64,000 nt of DNA from Mesorhizobium jarvisii. Its GTDB lineage: Bacteria; Pseudomonadota; Alphaproteobacteria; Rhizobiales; Rhizobiaceae. Both the position numbers and the translations under genes were made by a program. The notes under the pieces were generated by a model. That model saw nothing but the letters and a program-made list of their open reading frames with translations, did not search any database and was not told the DNA's origin. This document shows, one piece after another, positions 46,370-54,411 of this stretch (the stretch's first letter is position 1; the number at the start of each line of letters is the position of its first letter). The DNA is taken from NCBI RefSeq assembly GCF_003601985.1, contig NZ_QZXA01000002.1, positions 62,001 through 126,000 of the forward strand, given 5' to 3'.

Positions 46370-46762
46370 TCAGGCCTCGCTGCGATTGTCCAGCGCAAAG
46401 GCGCCGGCGCCGGCGAAGACCAGATAGAGGAAGATGAAGCAGAAGGAGATTGCCGCGTCGCCGCTGTTGTTGACCGGGAAGAAGTCACGCGGCATGTGCG
46501 CCATGAAATAGGCGATCGCCATTTCGCCGGCCAGAAGGAACGCCACCGGGCGTGTGAACAGGCCGAGCGCCAGCAGGATGCCGCCGGCGAATTCGAGGAT
46601 GCCGGCGGCTGTCGTCAACCCGGTGAGGGCGTGAGGCTGGGCGCTGACGGGGAAGTTGAACAGTTTCTGGCTGCCATGTTCGATGAACTGCAGTGCGGTC
46701 ATGATGCGCAGCACGCCGAGTGCCTGCGGCAGGTATCTGGAGAGGCCTTCAAAAAGCTTCAT
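46370..46762 (-). CDS. DoxX-family membrane protein
   Basis: The 130-residue protein has four hydrophobic segments and DoxX features: LRIMTALQFIEHGSQKLF, LEFAGGILLALGLFTRP and AGEMAIAYFMAHMPRDFFPV. AAGGAG before ATG 46762 sets the start. DoxX proteins are small quinone-linked or redox-related membrane proteins; the exact role here is unknown. It converges on the flavoprotein gene, and a 20-bp palindrome lies just upstream. Confidence 0.85.
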   Translation of the reverse strand: MKLFEGLSRYLPQALGVLRIMTALQFIEHGSQKLFNFPVSAQPHALTGLTTAAGILEFAGGILLALGLFTRPVAFLLAGEMAIAYFMAHMPRDFFPVNNSGDAAISFCFIFLYLVFAGAGAFALDNRSEA

Positions 46763-46800
46763 CTGAACTCCTTTTCGCCCTCCCGGCCCGGCCATAGATC

Positions 46801-46820
46801 ATGGTCCGACGATGGACCAT
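46801..46820. promoter_or_regulatory. Palindrome upstream of doxX-like gene
   Basis: ATGGTCC, six bases, then GGACCAT gives exact 7-bp arms 39 bases upstream of the leftward DoxX gene. It is a candidate operator for an unidentified dimeric regulator. Confidence 0.4.
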
Positions 46821-46962
46821 TCACTTCCCATGGCGCGCCATCAACAATCGGTGATTGGAAATGTTCTCCGGTATGCCCTTTCATATCGTTCTCGTCAGGG
46901 TTGCATTTGTATCGCTATGGTTGTATTGATGTGGGCACTCTAAACCTGTGGGTTCTCTTGCC

Positions 46963-47451
46963 ATGAAAAAACTCGTCGTCAGCCTATTCGCACTCCTTGC
47001 AGGCACCAGCTTGGCCATGGCCGAGGACGCCGGTTGCGAGGCCTTCAAATGGCCGGTGACGCGGGAACAGGCGCTGTTTGCCGCGGCGCCCGCAACGCCG
47101 GCTGGAGCGGAGCTGGCGGTGGGTGCCGCCGCGGATCTGGCATTGGTTCCGGCGGACAAAGCCGGTTTTACGCTGCCGCCCGAGCGCGCGCCGGCGGGGG
47201 GCACGTTCGGTGCCGTCGCCAGCGTGGAGGTGCCGGCCGGCGGAGCCATTCAGATCAGCCTGTCGGGCGAAGCCTGGATCGACGTCATCCAGGACGGCAA
47301 GGCCATCAAGTCGGCCGGCTACAGCGGTGTGAAAACCTGCCCCGGCATCCGCAAGAGCGTGCGCTTCAAGCTCGCGGCCGGACCGGCCATCGTTCAGTTC
47401 AGCGGGGCGAAAAAGGCCGAGCTGAAGGTTGCGGTGCTGACGCCGGAATAG
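46963..47451 (+). CDS. Secreted hypothetical protein
   Basis: The 162-residue protein has a clear signal peptide (KKLVVSLFALLAGTSLAMAE). A small beta-rich domain follows with two cysteines (CEAFKWPVTREQ near the mature N-terminus and GVKTCPGIRKSVRF later) that could pair. The segment AGGAIQISLSGEAWIDVIQDGKAI suggests a beta sandwich. I do not recognise a named family beyond rhizobial secreted hypotheticals. It converges on the VOC gene, with a hairpin between the two. Confidence 0.75.
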   Translation: MKKLVVSLFALLAGTSLAMAEDAGCEAFKWPVTREQALFAAAPATPAGAELAVGAAADLALVPADKAGFTLPPERAPAGGTFGAVASVEVPAGGAIQISLSGEAWIDVIQDGKAIKSAGYSGVKTCPGIRKSVRFKLAAGPAIVQFSGAKKAELKVAVLTPE

Positions 47452-47470
47452 AGCGGCAAATAGAGCAATA

Positions 47471-47502
47471 CGGCCTTTCATCGGTGGTGAGATGAAAGGC
47501 CG
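47471..47502. terminator. Perfect hairpin between convergent genes
   Basis: CGGCCTTTCATC and GATGAAAGGCCG form a 12-bp stem with an 8-base loop. There is no long T tract on either side. Its place between convergent genes suits a bidirectional terminator. Confidence 0.6.
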
Positions 47503-47527
47503 CCGCTTCGTGCCGGCGAAGCTGCCG

Positions 47528-48304
47528 TCAGCGCACCGGCGCCATCAGCGCGAAATGCGCGCCCTGCGGATCCTGGCACTGCACGATCCAGCTGCCGCCG
47601 GGCACCTCCATCGGGCCCATCAAGATCTTGCCGCCATTGTCGGTGACGCGTCTTGCGGACGCGTCGATGCCGGTGACGTTGAAATAGAACTGCCAGACCG
47701 GGACGAGGATTTGCGCAGGCTTGTTCATGATGCCGCCGCCGGACTCGGGGCCGGCCGTAAACGTCTGGTAGATGCCCGTCGGGCCCATGTCGAAATCACC
47801 GGCATTGGTCCAGCCGAACTGGCCGGAATAGAAGTCGAACGCGGCCTTCCAGTCGCTGGTGTAGAGCTCGTGCCAGCCGATATGGCCGGGTGTGCTGGCC
47901 GGCACGACGGGCTGGTCGGGGCCGTTGGGCTGCAGGAACATGAAGGTCGCGCCTTGCGGGTCGGCGACCACGGCGAAGCGGCCGACGCCCGGAATGTCGC
48001 TGGGTTCGCAGTGAACGCCGCCGCCGGCGGCTTTCAAGGATTTGGTCGAGGCGTCCACGTCGTTGGTATGGATGTAGCCCAGCCAGGCCGGCGGCGCTCC
48101 CATCTTCCTGACATCCTCGGGCATCGTCATCAGCCCGCCGACGCCACGCTCGCCGACATTCATGACGATGTAGCGCGGCATGCCGGGCGCTTTGTCGAAG
48201 GGCTGCGCCGTCCAGCCGACAACCTTGGTGTAAAAGGCCTCGGCGGCGTCGAGGTCGGAAGTCATCAGCTCGTACCAGAAGAAGGGCATTGGGGATTTCG
48301 CCAT
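47528..48304 (-). CDS. VOC-family (glyoxalase/bleomycin-resistance fold) protein, two-domain
   Basis: The 258-residue cytoplasmic protein has two tandem VOC modules, each starting with a similar strand: FFWYELMTSDLDAAEAFYTK and later GWHELYTSDWKAAFDFYSGQ. Metal-site residues are plausible (HTNDVDAS, QDPQGAHFALM). The start at ATG 48304 has GGAG upstream. The substrate is unknown; such two-domain proteins are often annotated as putative glyoxalases or ring-cleavage-like enzymes. Divergent from chaC. Confidence 0.85.
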   Translation of the reverse strand: MAKSPMPFFWYELMTSDLDAAEAFYTKVVGWTAQPFDKAPGMPRYIVMNVGERGVGGLMTMPEDVRKMGAPPAWLGYIHTNDVDASTKSLKAAGGGVHCEPSDIPGVGRFAVVADPQGATFMFLQPNGPDQPVVPASTPGHIGWHELYTSDWKAAFDFYSGQFGWTNAGDFDMGPTGIYQTFTAGPESGGGIMNKPAQILVPVWQFYFNVTGIDASARRVTDNGGKILMGPMEVPGGSWIVQCQDPQGAHFALMAPVR

Positions 48305-48469
48305 GGTCGGTCTCCTCACGGTTCAGCATCGATCGTTGTCCGATCCACCGCAGGACGATCCAGGATACGGGATTCCGACAACCGCCCGGACAATAATGCC
48401 TGCCCATGACATGCGTTCCCGGTTGCGTGCCCCGCGATTTTCGATTTCTCTACGGCAAAGGGGGTGTTC

Positions 48470-49204
48470 ATGCGCCAGATGTCGCTCACGCCGGAGCTTG
48501 TCGCACTGTGCCACAGGGACGAGGCCGATTCTGGCCCAGACTTGAGTTGGACGGAGCTGAAGGACGGGGATTTCCAGACCCTTGCATCGCGGCTGTCCGG
48601 CGAAGCGGATGAGGGGCCGCTGTGGGTGTTTGCCTACGGCTCGCTGATCTGGAAGCCGGAATTCGAATCGGTCGAGCAACGGCTCGCCACGGCCTTCGGC
48701 TGGCATCGCTCCTTCTGCCTCGACATGGTCCGCTGGCGCGGCAGTGCTGCGCAGCCGGGGCTGATGATGGCGCTCGAACGCGGCGGTCGCTGCAACGGCG
48801 TGATCTACCGATTACCGGAGGGTGAAAAGCCGGCTCAGATCGAAAGGCTGCTGCGCCGCGAGATCAGCGACCATGAGAGCGTCAGCTCGGTCAGGTGGCT
48901 GCCGGTGCATACGGCGCAAGGCGCGCTGCGGGCACTGGGTTTCTGGGTCGGCGTGAAGGGCAGGGGAACGTCGCTCAGCCAGCCGCTGGACAGAGTGGCG
49001 AGCATATTGGCCAGGGCCTGCGGCCATATCGGTTCCGGCGCCGAATATCTCTACAACACGGTCAGCCATCTCGAAGCGTTCGGCATCCATGATCGAAATC
49101 TGTGGCGACTGCAGGAACTGGTGGCGGACGAGGTCCGGGCACTCCATGGCCGGCCGGTCGAAGAGGGTAGCGCACCCAGGCAAGAGCAGCCGTCCACTGC
49201 ATAA
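48470..49204 (+). CDS. ChaC-like glutathione gamma-glutamylcyclotransferase
   Basis: The roughly 244-residue cytoplasmic protein has the gamma-glutamylcyclotransferase signature VFAYGSLIWKPEFE (about residues 52-65). It also has the ChaC-type GWHRSFCLDMVRWRGS and GVIYRLPEGE blocks and the C-terminal SGAEYLYNTVSHLEAFGIHD region. ChaC enzymes split glutathione to 5-oxoproline and Cys-Gly. A GGGGG run precedes the ATG. Not obviously tied to the pyrimidine genes that follow. Confidence 0.9.
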   Translation: MRQMSLTPELVALCHRDEADSGPDLSWTELKDGDFQTLASRLSGEADEGPLWVFAYGSLIWKPEFESVEQRLATAFGWHRSFCLDMVRWRGSAAQPGLMMALERGGRCNGVIYRLPEGEKPAQIERLLRREISDHESVSSVRWLPVHTAQGALRALGFWVGVKGRGTSLSQPLDRVASILARACGHIGSGAEYLYNTVSHLEAFGIHDRNLWRLQELVADEVRALHGRPVEEGSAPRQEQPSTA

Positions 49205-49259
49205 CATGAGTAAAAAAATCATGTTTTTATCGAGCCTTTTCAGCAGCTTGTGCCAAAAA

Positions 49260-49275
49260 TTGACCAATTGATAAA
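49260..49275 (+). promoter_or_regulatory. RutR-like box upstream of preT
   Basis: TTGACCAATTGATAAA keeps the left half of the RutR consensus TTGACCAnnTGGTCAA exactly and the right half in part (TGATAAA). It sits 50 bases before preT in an AT-rich promoter region. A RutR homologue is encoded about 7 kb away. Confidence 0.6.
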
Positions 49276-49325
49276 AAAATAAAACGTGCTAGCCTTCGCC
49301 AAAACGAAAACATGGGGAACTGACA

Positions 49326-50681
49326 ATGCCAGAAGGCCAGTTCAAGGAAGGTATCGTCGGCGGCCGGCTTCCAGCCGAGCAGTATGCGGACAATTTTTCC
49401 GACCTGCATCCGCCGCTCGATCATCACGAGGCGTTGGTCGAATCCGACCGCTGCTATTTCTGCTACGACGCGCCGTGCATGAACGCGTGTCCGACCTCGA
49501 TCGACATCCCGCTGTTCATCCGCCAGATCTCGACCGGCAATCCGATCGGATCGGCCAAGACCATCTTCGACCAGAATATTTTGGGCGGCATGTGCGCCCG
49601 CGTCTGCCCGACCGAGACGCTTTGCGAAGAGGTCTGCGTGCGCGAGGTGGCGGAAGGCAAGCCGGTGCAGATCGGCCGCCTGCAACGCTACGCCACCGAT
49701 GTCGCCATGGCCGAGAACAAGCAGTTCTATCCTCGCCCGGAGCCGACCGGAAAGACGGTTGCCGTGGTCGGCGCCGGCCCGGCCGGCCTTGCCGCCGCGC
49801 ACCGGCTCGCCCGCCATGGCCATGACGTGACCATATTGGAGGCGCGGCCGAAGGCCGGCGGCCTCAACGAATACGGCATCGCCGCCTATAAGAGCGTCGA
49901 CAATTTCGCCCAGGCCGAGGTCGACTATGTCGCGGCGATCGGCGGCATTGACATCCAGAACGGCAAGGCGCTCGGCCGCGACTACCAACTCTCCGACCTG
50001 ATCCGCAATTACGACGCGGTGTTCCTCGGCATGGGGCTTGGCGGCGTCAACGCGCTGCGCGCCGATGGCGAGGATGCCGCCGGCGTCACCAATGCGGTAG
50101 AGTTTATCGCCGAGCTACGCCAGGCCGGCGATCTCGCCAGCCTGCCTGTCGGCCGCCGCGTCGTCGTCATCGGCGGCGGCATGACGGCGATCGACGCCGC
50201 CGTGCAGTCGAAGCTGCTCGGCGCCGAGGAGGTGACGATCTGCTACCGTCGCGGCCAGGAGCATATGAACGCCTCCGGGTTCGAGCAGGACCTGGCCGCC
50301 GCCAACGGCGTCACCATACGCCATTGGCTGCAGCCGAAGCGGGTGATCGCTGACGCCGGCCAAGTGTCGGGCATCGAACTCGAATACACGGCATTGAAGG
50401 GCGACAAGCTTGCCGGTACCGGCGAGACGCTGACGCTCGTCGCCGACCAGGTGTTCAAGGCGATCGGCCAGAGCTTTGTCCCGGCCGCGCTCAACGGCAG
50501 CGAGGCCTCGATCGAGCTCGAAGCCGGGCGTATAAAGGTCGATAGGGAAGGGCGCACCTCGCTGGCGAAAGTCTGGGCCGGCGGCGACTGCATCTTTGGC
50601 GGTGACGACCTGACCGTTTCGGCCGTGGCGCAAGGGCGCGATACGGCGGAAAGCATACACAGGAGTCTGACGCAGGGATAA
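49326..50681 (+). CDS. preT: NAD-dependent dihydropyrimidine dehydrogenase subunit PreT
   Basis: The 451-residue iron-sulfur flavoprotein resembles the small subunit of glutamate synthase. N-terminal cysteines ligate 4Fe-4S clusters (CYFCYDAPCMNACP, CARVCPTETLCEEVC). FAD motif GAGPAGLAAAHRL and NAD motif GGGMTAIDAA follow, then AGGDCIFGGDD near the end. With PreA it reduces uracil or thymine to the dihydro form using NADH, the first step of reductive pyrimidine catabolism. It is separated from preA by a methyltransferase gene, whose start lies five bases after the preT stop. Confidence 0.93.
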   Translation: MPEGQFKEGIVGGRLPAEQYADNFSDLHPPLDHHEALVESDRCYFCYDAPCMNACPTSIDIPLFIRQISTGNPIGSAKTIFDQNILGGMCARVCPTETLCEEVCVREVAEGKPVQIGRLQRYATDVAMAENKQFYPRPEPTGKTVAVVGAGPAGLAAAHRLARHGHDVTILEARPKAGGLNEYGIAAYKSVDNFAQAEVDYVAAIGGIDIQNGKALGRDYQLSDLIRNYDAVFLGMGLGGVNALRADGEDAAGVTNAVEFIAELRQAGDLASLPVGRRVVVIGGGMTAIDAAVQSKLLGAEEVTICYRRGQEHMNASGFEQDLAAANGVTIRHWLQPKRVIADAGQVSGIELEYTALKGDKLAGTGETLTLVADQVFKAIGQSFVPAALNGSEASIELEAGRIKVDREGRTSLAKVWAGGDCIFGGDDLTVSAVAQGRDTAESIHRSLTQG

Positions 50682-50686
50682 GGATC

Positions 50687-51529
50687 ATGGCCACGGTGGA
50701 ACCGGGCATCGCCCGTCACTACGACATAGCGGGTCTCGAGCAGCGCATCCTTGCCGCGCTCGCCGATACGGGCGTGGACGTTGCCCATCTGCGTGCCGGC
50801 GATCTCGAAGCGGTCGACGAATTCCACATTGGCGGTATCGCCGCCACAAGGGAACTCATCGGGCAGATGGGGCTGAAACCAGGAGCCATGCTGCTCGATA
50901 TTGGTTCCGGCGTGGGCGGTCCCGCCCGTTTTGCCGCCAACGAGGCCGGCGCCGATGTCACCGGCATCGATCTCACGCAAAGTTATGTCGATATCGCGAC
51001 CAGCCTGTCGAAGCGCACTGAAATGGCCGACAGGACGCACTTCGTGCAAGGCAGCGCGCTGGACATGCCGTTCGCCGATGCCGGCTTCGACGCGGCCATG
51101 ATCCTGCATGTCGGCATGAACCTTCCCGACAAGAAAAAGCTGATGGGCGAGGCCGCGCGTGTGCTCAAGCCGGGCGGCGTCTTCGCCGTCTACGACGTGA
51201 TGCGGCTCAAGGACGGCGCGCTGACCTATCCGCTGCCATGGGCTTCGGACGAGAGCATGTCCTTCGTTGCCACGCCCGACGACTATCGCTCGGCTGCCAC
51301 GGCTTCCGGCTTCTCCGTCGTCGCCGAGCGGCGGCGCGGTGCTTTCGCCGTCGAATTCTTCGCCGCGACGCGTGCCCGGATGGCCGCCGCGCAAGCGGAA
51401 GGCAAGAAGCCGCCGCCCGGCGTCGGCCTCGTCATGGGCGAAGACGCCCATACCAAGATCGCCAATGTCACCGCCGCGCTTGAAGGCGGTATTCTCGCAC
51501 CCGTTGAACTGCTTCTTCGTCTCGGCTGA
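50687..51529 (+). CDS. Class I SAM-dependent methyltransferase inside the preT-preA operon
   Basis: The 280-residue enzyme has a clear motif I (LLDIGSGVGGPARF, about residues 67-80), acidic motif GADVTGIDLTQ and post-motif II FDAAMILHVGMNLPDKKKL. RVLKPGGVFAVYDVM also fits the methyltransferase 11/UbiE-like group. The C-terminal part resembles small-molecule methyltransferases for glycine or quinone substrates. It is packed between preT and preA with 5 and 12-base gaps, so it is cotranscribed. No pyrimidine-pathway step needs methylation; the substrate is unknown. Confidence 0.9.
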   Translation: MATVEPGIARHYDIAGLEQRILAALADTGVDVAHLRAGDLEAVDEFHIGGIAATRELIGQMGLKPGAMLLDIGSGVGGPARFAANEAGADVTGIDLTQSYVDIATSLSKRTEMADRTHFVQGSALDMPFADAGFDAAMILHVGMNLPDKKKLMGEAARVLKPGGVFAVYDVMRLKDGALTYPLPWASDESMSFVATPDDYRSAATASGFSVVAERRRGAFAVEFFAATRARMAAAQAEGKKPPPGVGLVMGEDAHTKIANVTAALEGGILAPVELLLRLG

Positions 51530-51541
51530 AAGGGACCTGTC

Positions 51542-52855
51542 ATGGCAGACCTCCGCAACAATTTCGTCGGCATCAAATCGCCAAATCCGTTCTGGCTGGC
51601 CTCGGCGCCGCCGACCGACAAGGCCTACAATGTCATCCGCGCCTTCAAGGCAGGCTGGGGCGGCGTGGTGTGGAAGACGCTGGGCGAGGAAGGCCCGCCG
51701 GTCGTCAACGTCAACGGCCCGCGATATGGCGCGATATGGGGCGCCGACCGGCGCCTGCTCGGCCTCAACAACATCGAGCTGATCACTGATCGTGACCTTC
51801 AGACCAATCTGCGCGAGATGAAGCAGGTCAAGATGGACTGGCCCGATCGGGCGCTGATCGCTTCGATCATGGTGCCTTGCGAAGAGGCAAGCTGGAAAGC
51901 CATCCTGCCGCTGGTCGAGGAGACCGGCGCCGACGGCATCGAGCTCAATTTCGGCTGCCCGCACGGCATGTCGGAACGCGGCATGGGTGCCGCCGTCGGC
52001 CAGGTGCCGGAATATATCGAAATGGTGGTGCGCTGGTGCAAGCAGTATACGCGCATGCCCGTCATCACCAAGCTGACGCCCAACATCACCGATATCCGCA
52101 AGCCCGCGCGTGCGGCGCATGCCGGCGGCACCGACGCGGTGTCGCTGATCAACACCATCAATTCGATCACCGGTGTCGACCTCGACAGCTTCGCGCCGAT
52201 GCCGACCATCGACGGCAAAGGCTCGCATGGCGGCTATTGCGGCCCAGCGGTGAAGCCGATCGCCATGAACATGGTGGCCGAAATCGCGCGTGATCCGGAG
52301 ACACACGGCCTGCCGATCTCGGGCATTGGCGGCATCACCACCTGGCGCGACGCGGCCGAATTCCTGGCGCTCGGCGCAGGCAATGTGCAGGTGTGCACGG
52401 CGGCGATGACCTACGGCTTCAAGATCGTGCAGGAGATGATCGCGGGTCTCGAAAACTGGATGGACGAGAAGGGCCACCGCTCGCTCGACGACATTATCGG
52501 CCGCGCCACGCCCAACGTCACCGACTGGCAGTATCTCAACCTCAACTATGTCGCCAAGGCGCATATCGACCAGGACGCCTGCATCAAATGCGGCCGCTGC
52601 CACATCGCCTGCGAGGACACTTCGCACCAGGCGATCACCAGCATGGTCGATGGCGTGAGGCATTTCGAGGTGATCGAGGCCGAATGCGTCGGCTGCAATC
52701 TGTGCGTCAATGTCTGCCCCGTCGAGAACTGCATCACCATGGAGCCGCTGGCCGCCGGCGTCATGGACCAGCGCACCGGCAAGCCGGTGTCGCCGATCTA
52801 CGCCAACTGGACGACGCATCCGAACAACCCGATGGCCAAGGTGGCCGCGGAGTAG
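51542..52855 (+). CDS. preA: NAD-dependent dihydropyrimidine dehydrogenase subunit PreA
   Basis: The 437-residue FMN enzyme has a dihydroorotate-dehydrogenase-like barrel. The active-site stretch ELNFGCPHGMSERGMG carries Asn136 and the catalytic Cys139, and KLTPNITDIRKPARAAHAGG follows. Two C-terminal 4Fe-4S motifs (CIKCGRCHIAC and CVGCNLCVNVCP) match the C-terminal end of eukaryotic DPD. The serine usually before the catalytic cysteine is glycine here. It pairs with PreT. A UUCG-looped terminator follows directly, ending the three-gene operon. Confidence 0.94.
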   Translation: MADLRNNFVGIKSPNPFWLASAPPTDKAYNVIRAFKAGWGGVVWKTLGEEGPPVVNVNGPRYGAIWGADRRLLGLNNIELITDRDLQTNLREMKQVKMDWPDRALIASIMVPCEEASWKAILPLVEETGADGIELNFGCPHGMSERGMGAAVGQVPEYIEMVVRWCKQYTRMPVITKLTPNITDIRKPARAAHAGGTDAVSLINTINSITGVDLDSFAPMPTIDGKGSHGGYCGPAVKPIAMNMVAEIARDPETHGLPISGIGGITTWRDAAEFLALGAGNVQVCTAAMTYGFKIVQEMIAGLENWMDEKGHRSLDDIIGRATPNVTDWQYLNLNYVAKAHIDQDACIKCGRCHIACEDTSHQAITSMVDGVRHFEVIEAECVGCNLCVNVCPVENCITMEPLAAGVMDQRTGKPVSPIYANWTTHPNNPMAKVAAE

Positions 52856-52869
52856 GGGCGGCATTCAAC

Positions 52870-52899
52870 AAAAAAGCGGCGCCTTCGGGCGTCGTTTTT
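52870..52899 (+). terminator. Rho-independent terminator after preA
   Basis: Bases 52872-52883 pair with 52888-52899 around a TTCG tetraloop (12 pairs including two G-T), with the A run on the left and T run on the right. The cUUCGg loop is exceptionally stable. It ends the preT-methyltransferase-preA transcript. Confidence 0.9.
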
Positions 52900-52914
52900 C
52901 ACTTTCCTATTGCA

Positions 52915-52946
52915 GATAAGAAATATCCACGATAAAAGATATCCAC
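52915..52946 (+). promoter_or_regulatory. Tandem 16-bp repeat upstream of Rrf2 gene
   Basis: GATAAGAAATATCCAC and GATAAAAGATATCCAC lie head to tail and match at 14 of 16 positions. They end 18 bases before the Rrf2-family start. They probably form an autoregulatory site or overlap the promoter. Confidence 0.55.
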
Positions 52947-52964
52947 GAAAGGGAGATCGGCATC

Positions 52965-53489
52965 ATGAAGCTGGGCGAGGGCGTTGAGGCGGCCATCCAC
53001 TGCACCGCCACGCTGGCGAGCGTCGAGGGCAACAGCACCATGCCGGGCGCTGCTCTCGCTGAGTGTTTCGGCCTGTCGGCGAGCTATCTGCTAAAGCATC
53101 TCAACATGCTGACCGCCGCGAGCATCCTGGAATCGGTGCCGGGGCCGGCGGGTGGCTATCGGCTGGCGCGGGCGGCCGAACGCATCACTCTGCTCGATAT
53201 CGTGCTGGCCATAGAAGGGCGCGAACCGGCATTCCGCTGCGGTGAGATCCGCCGCAACGGTCCGGTCAAGATCGATGCCTCGGCCTATGTCAAACCCTGC
53301 GGCATCAATGCCGCGATGCTCAAGGCCGAGCGCGCCTATCGGGCAGCGCTTGCTGAATTGAAGCTGTCCGACATCGTGGCGGATTACGCGGCAGAAGGCG
53401 ATCCGCGATCCTTTGCCGCCAGCTGCGCTTTCGTGGCGCGCCACCAGCGGCCGCAGAAATCCAGTTCAACCCCTCAAAAGCAGATGTGA
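52965..53489 (+). CDS. Rrf2-family transcriptional regulator
   Basis: The 174-residue protein has an N-terminal winged helix (LGEGVEAAIHCTATLA, LSASYLLKHLNMLTAASIL, GPAGGYRLARA). Scattered cysteines occur at about 13, 34, 92 and 112, without the tight three-cysteine cluster of IscR/NsrR. It may be a redox sensor using single thiols. AGGGAG precedes the start. It is followed 11 bases later by an AhpD-like gene and then a DoxX gene, the likely targets. Confidence 0.85.
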   Translation: MKLGEGVEAAIHCTATLASVEGNSTMPGAALAECFGLSASYLLKHLNMLTAASILESVPGPAGGYRLARAAERITLLDIVLAIEGREPAFRCGEIRRNGPVKIDASAYVKPCGINAAMLKAERAYRAALAELKLSDIVADYAAEGDPRSFAASCAFVARHQRPQKSSSTPQKQM

Positions 53490-53500
53490 AAGGACATTAG

Positions 53501-53959
53501 ATGAAACAGAGGATGCAATTCTTCGCCAAGGCGCCGGAGATCATGAAAGCGGTGTCGGCGCTGAACAAGGCGGTCGACGAATGCGGGCTGGAGGTCAGCC
53601 TGTTGCATCTGATCAAGCTCAGGGCCTCGCAGATCAATGGCTGTTCCTTCTGCGTCGAAATGCACAGCCGCGAGGCGCGGCGCGACGGCGAAACCGAGCA
53701 GCGGCTCTATCTCGTCGCGGCCTGGAAGGAATCGCCGCTGTTTTCCGAACGCGAGCGCGCCGCTTTCGCCTGGACCGAGGCGGTGACCCTGATCGCCAAC
53801 AATGGTGTGTCGGATGAGCTCTATGCCCGCACGCTTGAGCATTTCTCGGAAGAGGAGTTGGTCAAGCTGTCGGTGGCGCTCGGCATGATCAACACCTGGA
53901 ATCGGCTCTGCGTCCCGTTCCAGGCCATTCATCCGATGCCGGCCGCCAAGGCCGCCTAA
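53501..53959 (+). CDS. Carboxymuconolactone decarboxylase/AhpD-like protein
   Basis: The 152-residue all-helical protein has the AhpD-type redox site Cys48-x2-Cys51-x3-His55 (NGCSFCVEMH). These proteins act as alkylhydroperoxidases or thiol-disulfide partners. It follows an Rrf2 regulator closely and is ended by a strong hairpin at 53973, so it probably forms a stress-responsive two-gene unit with the regulator. Confidence 0.88.
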   Translation: MKQRMQFFAKAPEIMKAVSALNKAVDECGLEVSLLHLIKLRASQINGCSFCVEMHSREARRDGETEQRLYLVAAWKESPLFSERERAAFAWTEAVTLIANNGVSDELYARTLEHFSEEELVKLSVALGMINTWNRLCVPFQAIHPMPAAKAA

Positions 53960-53972
53960 TCTTATCGCTATT

Positions 53973-54011
53973 GGAGCGCCGTCGAGGAGACGGCGCTCCC
54001 CATTGTTTTCA
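53973..54011 (+). terminator. Terminator-like hairpin after AhpD-like gene
   Basis: GGAGCGCCGTC and GACGGCGCTCC form a perfect 11-bp stem with a 5-base loop, followed by CCATTGTTTTC. The short T run suggests termination, perhaps partial, before the DoxX gene. Confidence 0.75.
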
Positions 54012-54024
54012 AAGGGAGTGTTTT

Positions 54025-54402
54025 ATGCCTGCCGATTTGCCATCGACCTTGTTGTTTCTGGGCCGCCTGCTGCTTGGCGGCGCCTTCGTCTTCGCCGGCC
54101 TGCGCAACATCCAGAACGCGGTCTTCCTGACCGGGCTGATGGCGGCGCGCGGCGTGCCGCAAGCGCGATTGGCGCTGTGGGCCGGCATTGTGCTCCAGAT
54201 CATCGCCGGTCTCCTGGTGATGGCCGGCCTGTGGACGGCAACCGCCTGCGCGGTGCTGGTGCTGTTCCTGATTGCCGCCACGCCGATGTTCCACAATTTC
54301 TGGGACCACCAAGGCCCGGACCGCGCGGCGCGCATCAACGGCTTCGTCGGCAATGTCGCGCTGGGCGGCGGTTTCCTGACGTTGATCGCTCAGTCGCTTT
54401 AG
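54025..54402 (+). CDS. DoxX-family membrane protein
   Basis: The 125-residue protein has four membrane segments: LFLGRLLLGGAFVFAGLRNI, LWAGIVLQIIAGLLVMAGLW, CAVLVLFLIAATPMFHNFW and the C-terminal one. GGGAG before ATG 54025 sets the start. It resembles DoxX/SURF4-type small membrane proteins linked to redox homeostasis. A second DoxX gene lies at 46370, but the two share little sequence beyond the fold. Confidence 0.85.
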   Translation: MPADLPSTLLFLGRLLLGGAFVFAGLRNIQNAVFLTGLMAARGVPQARLALWAGIVLQIIAGLLVMAGLWTATACAVLVLFLIAATPMFHNFWDHQGPDRAARINGFVGNVALGGGFLTLIAQSL

Positions 54403-54411
54403 GGGCAGGAG

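Noticed and set aside
51542..52855. Suspected loss of the catalytic cysteine in PreA, because GLACGQ in animal enzymes reads GAAVGQ here
   Set aside because: The catalytic cysteine is the one before PHG (Cys139), which is present; the other cysteine is not the catalytic one.
50243..52864. 873-codon minus-strand frame opposite preT, methyltransferase and preA
   Set aside because: Spans several real genes on the opposite strand and shows no family motifs.
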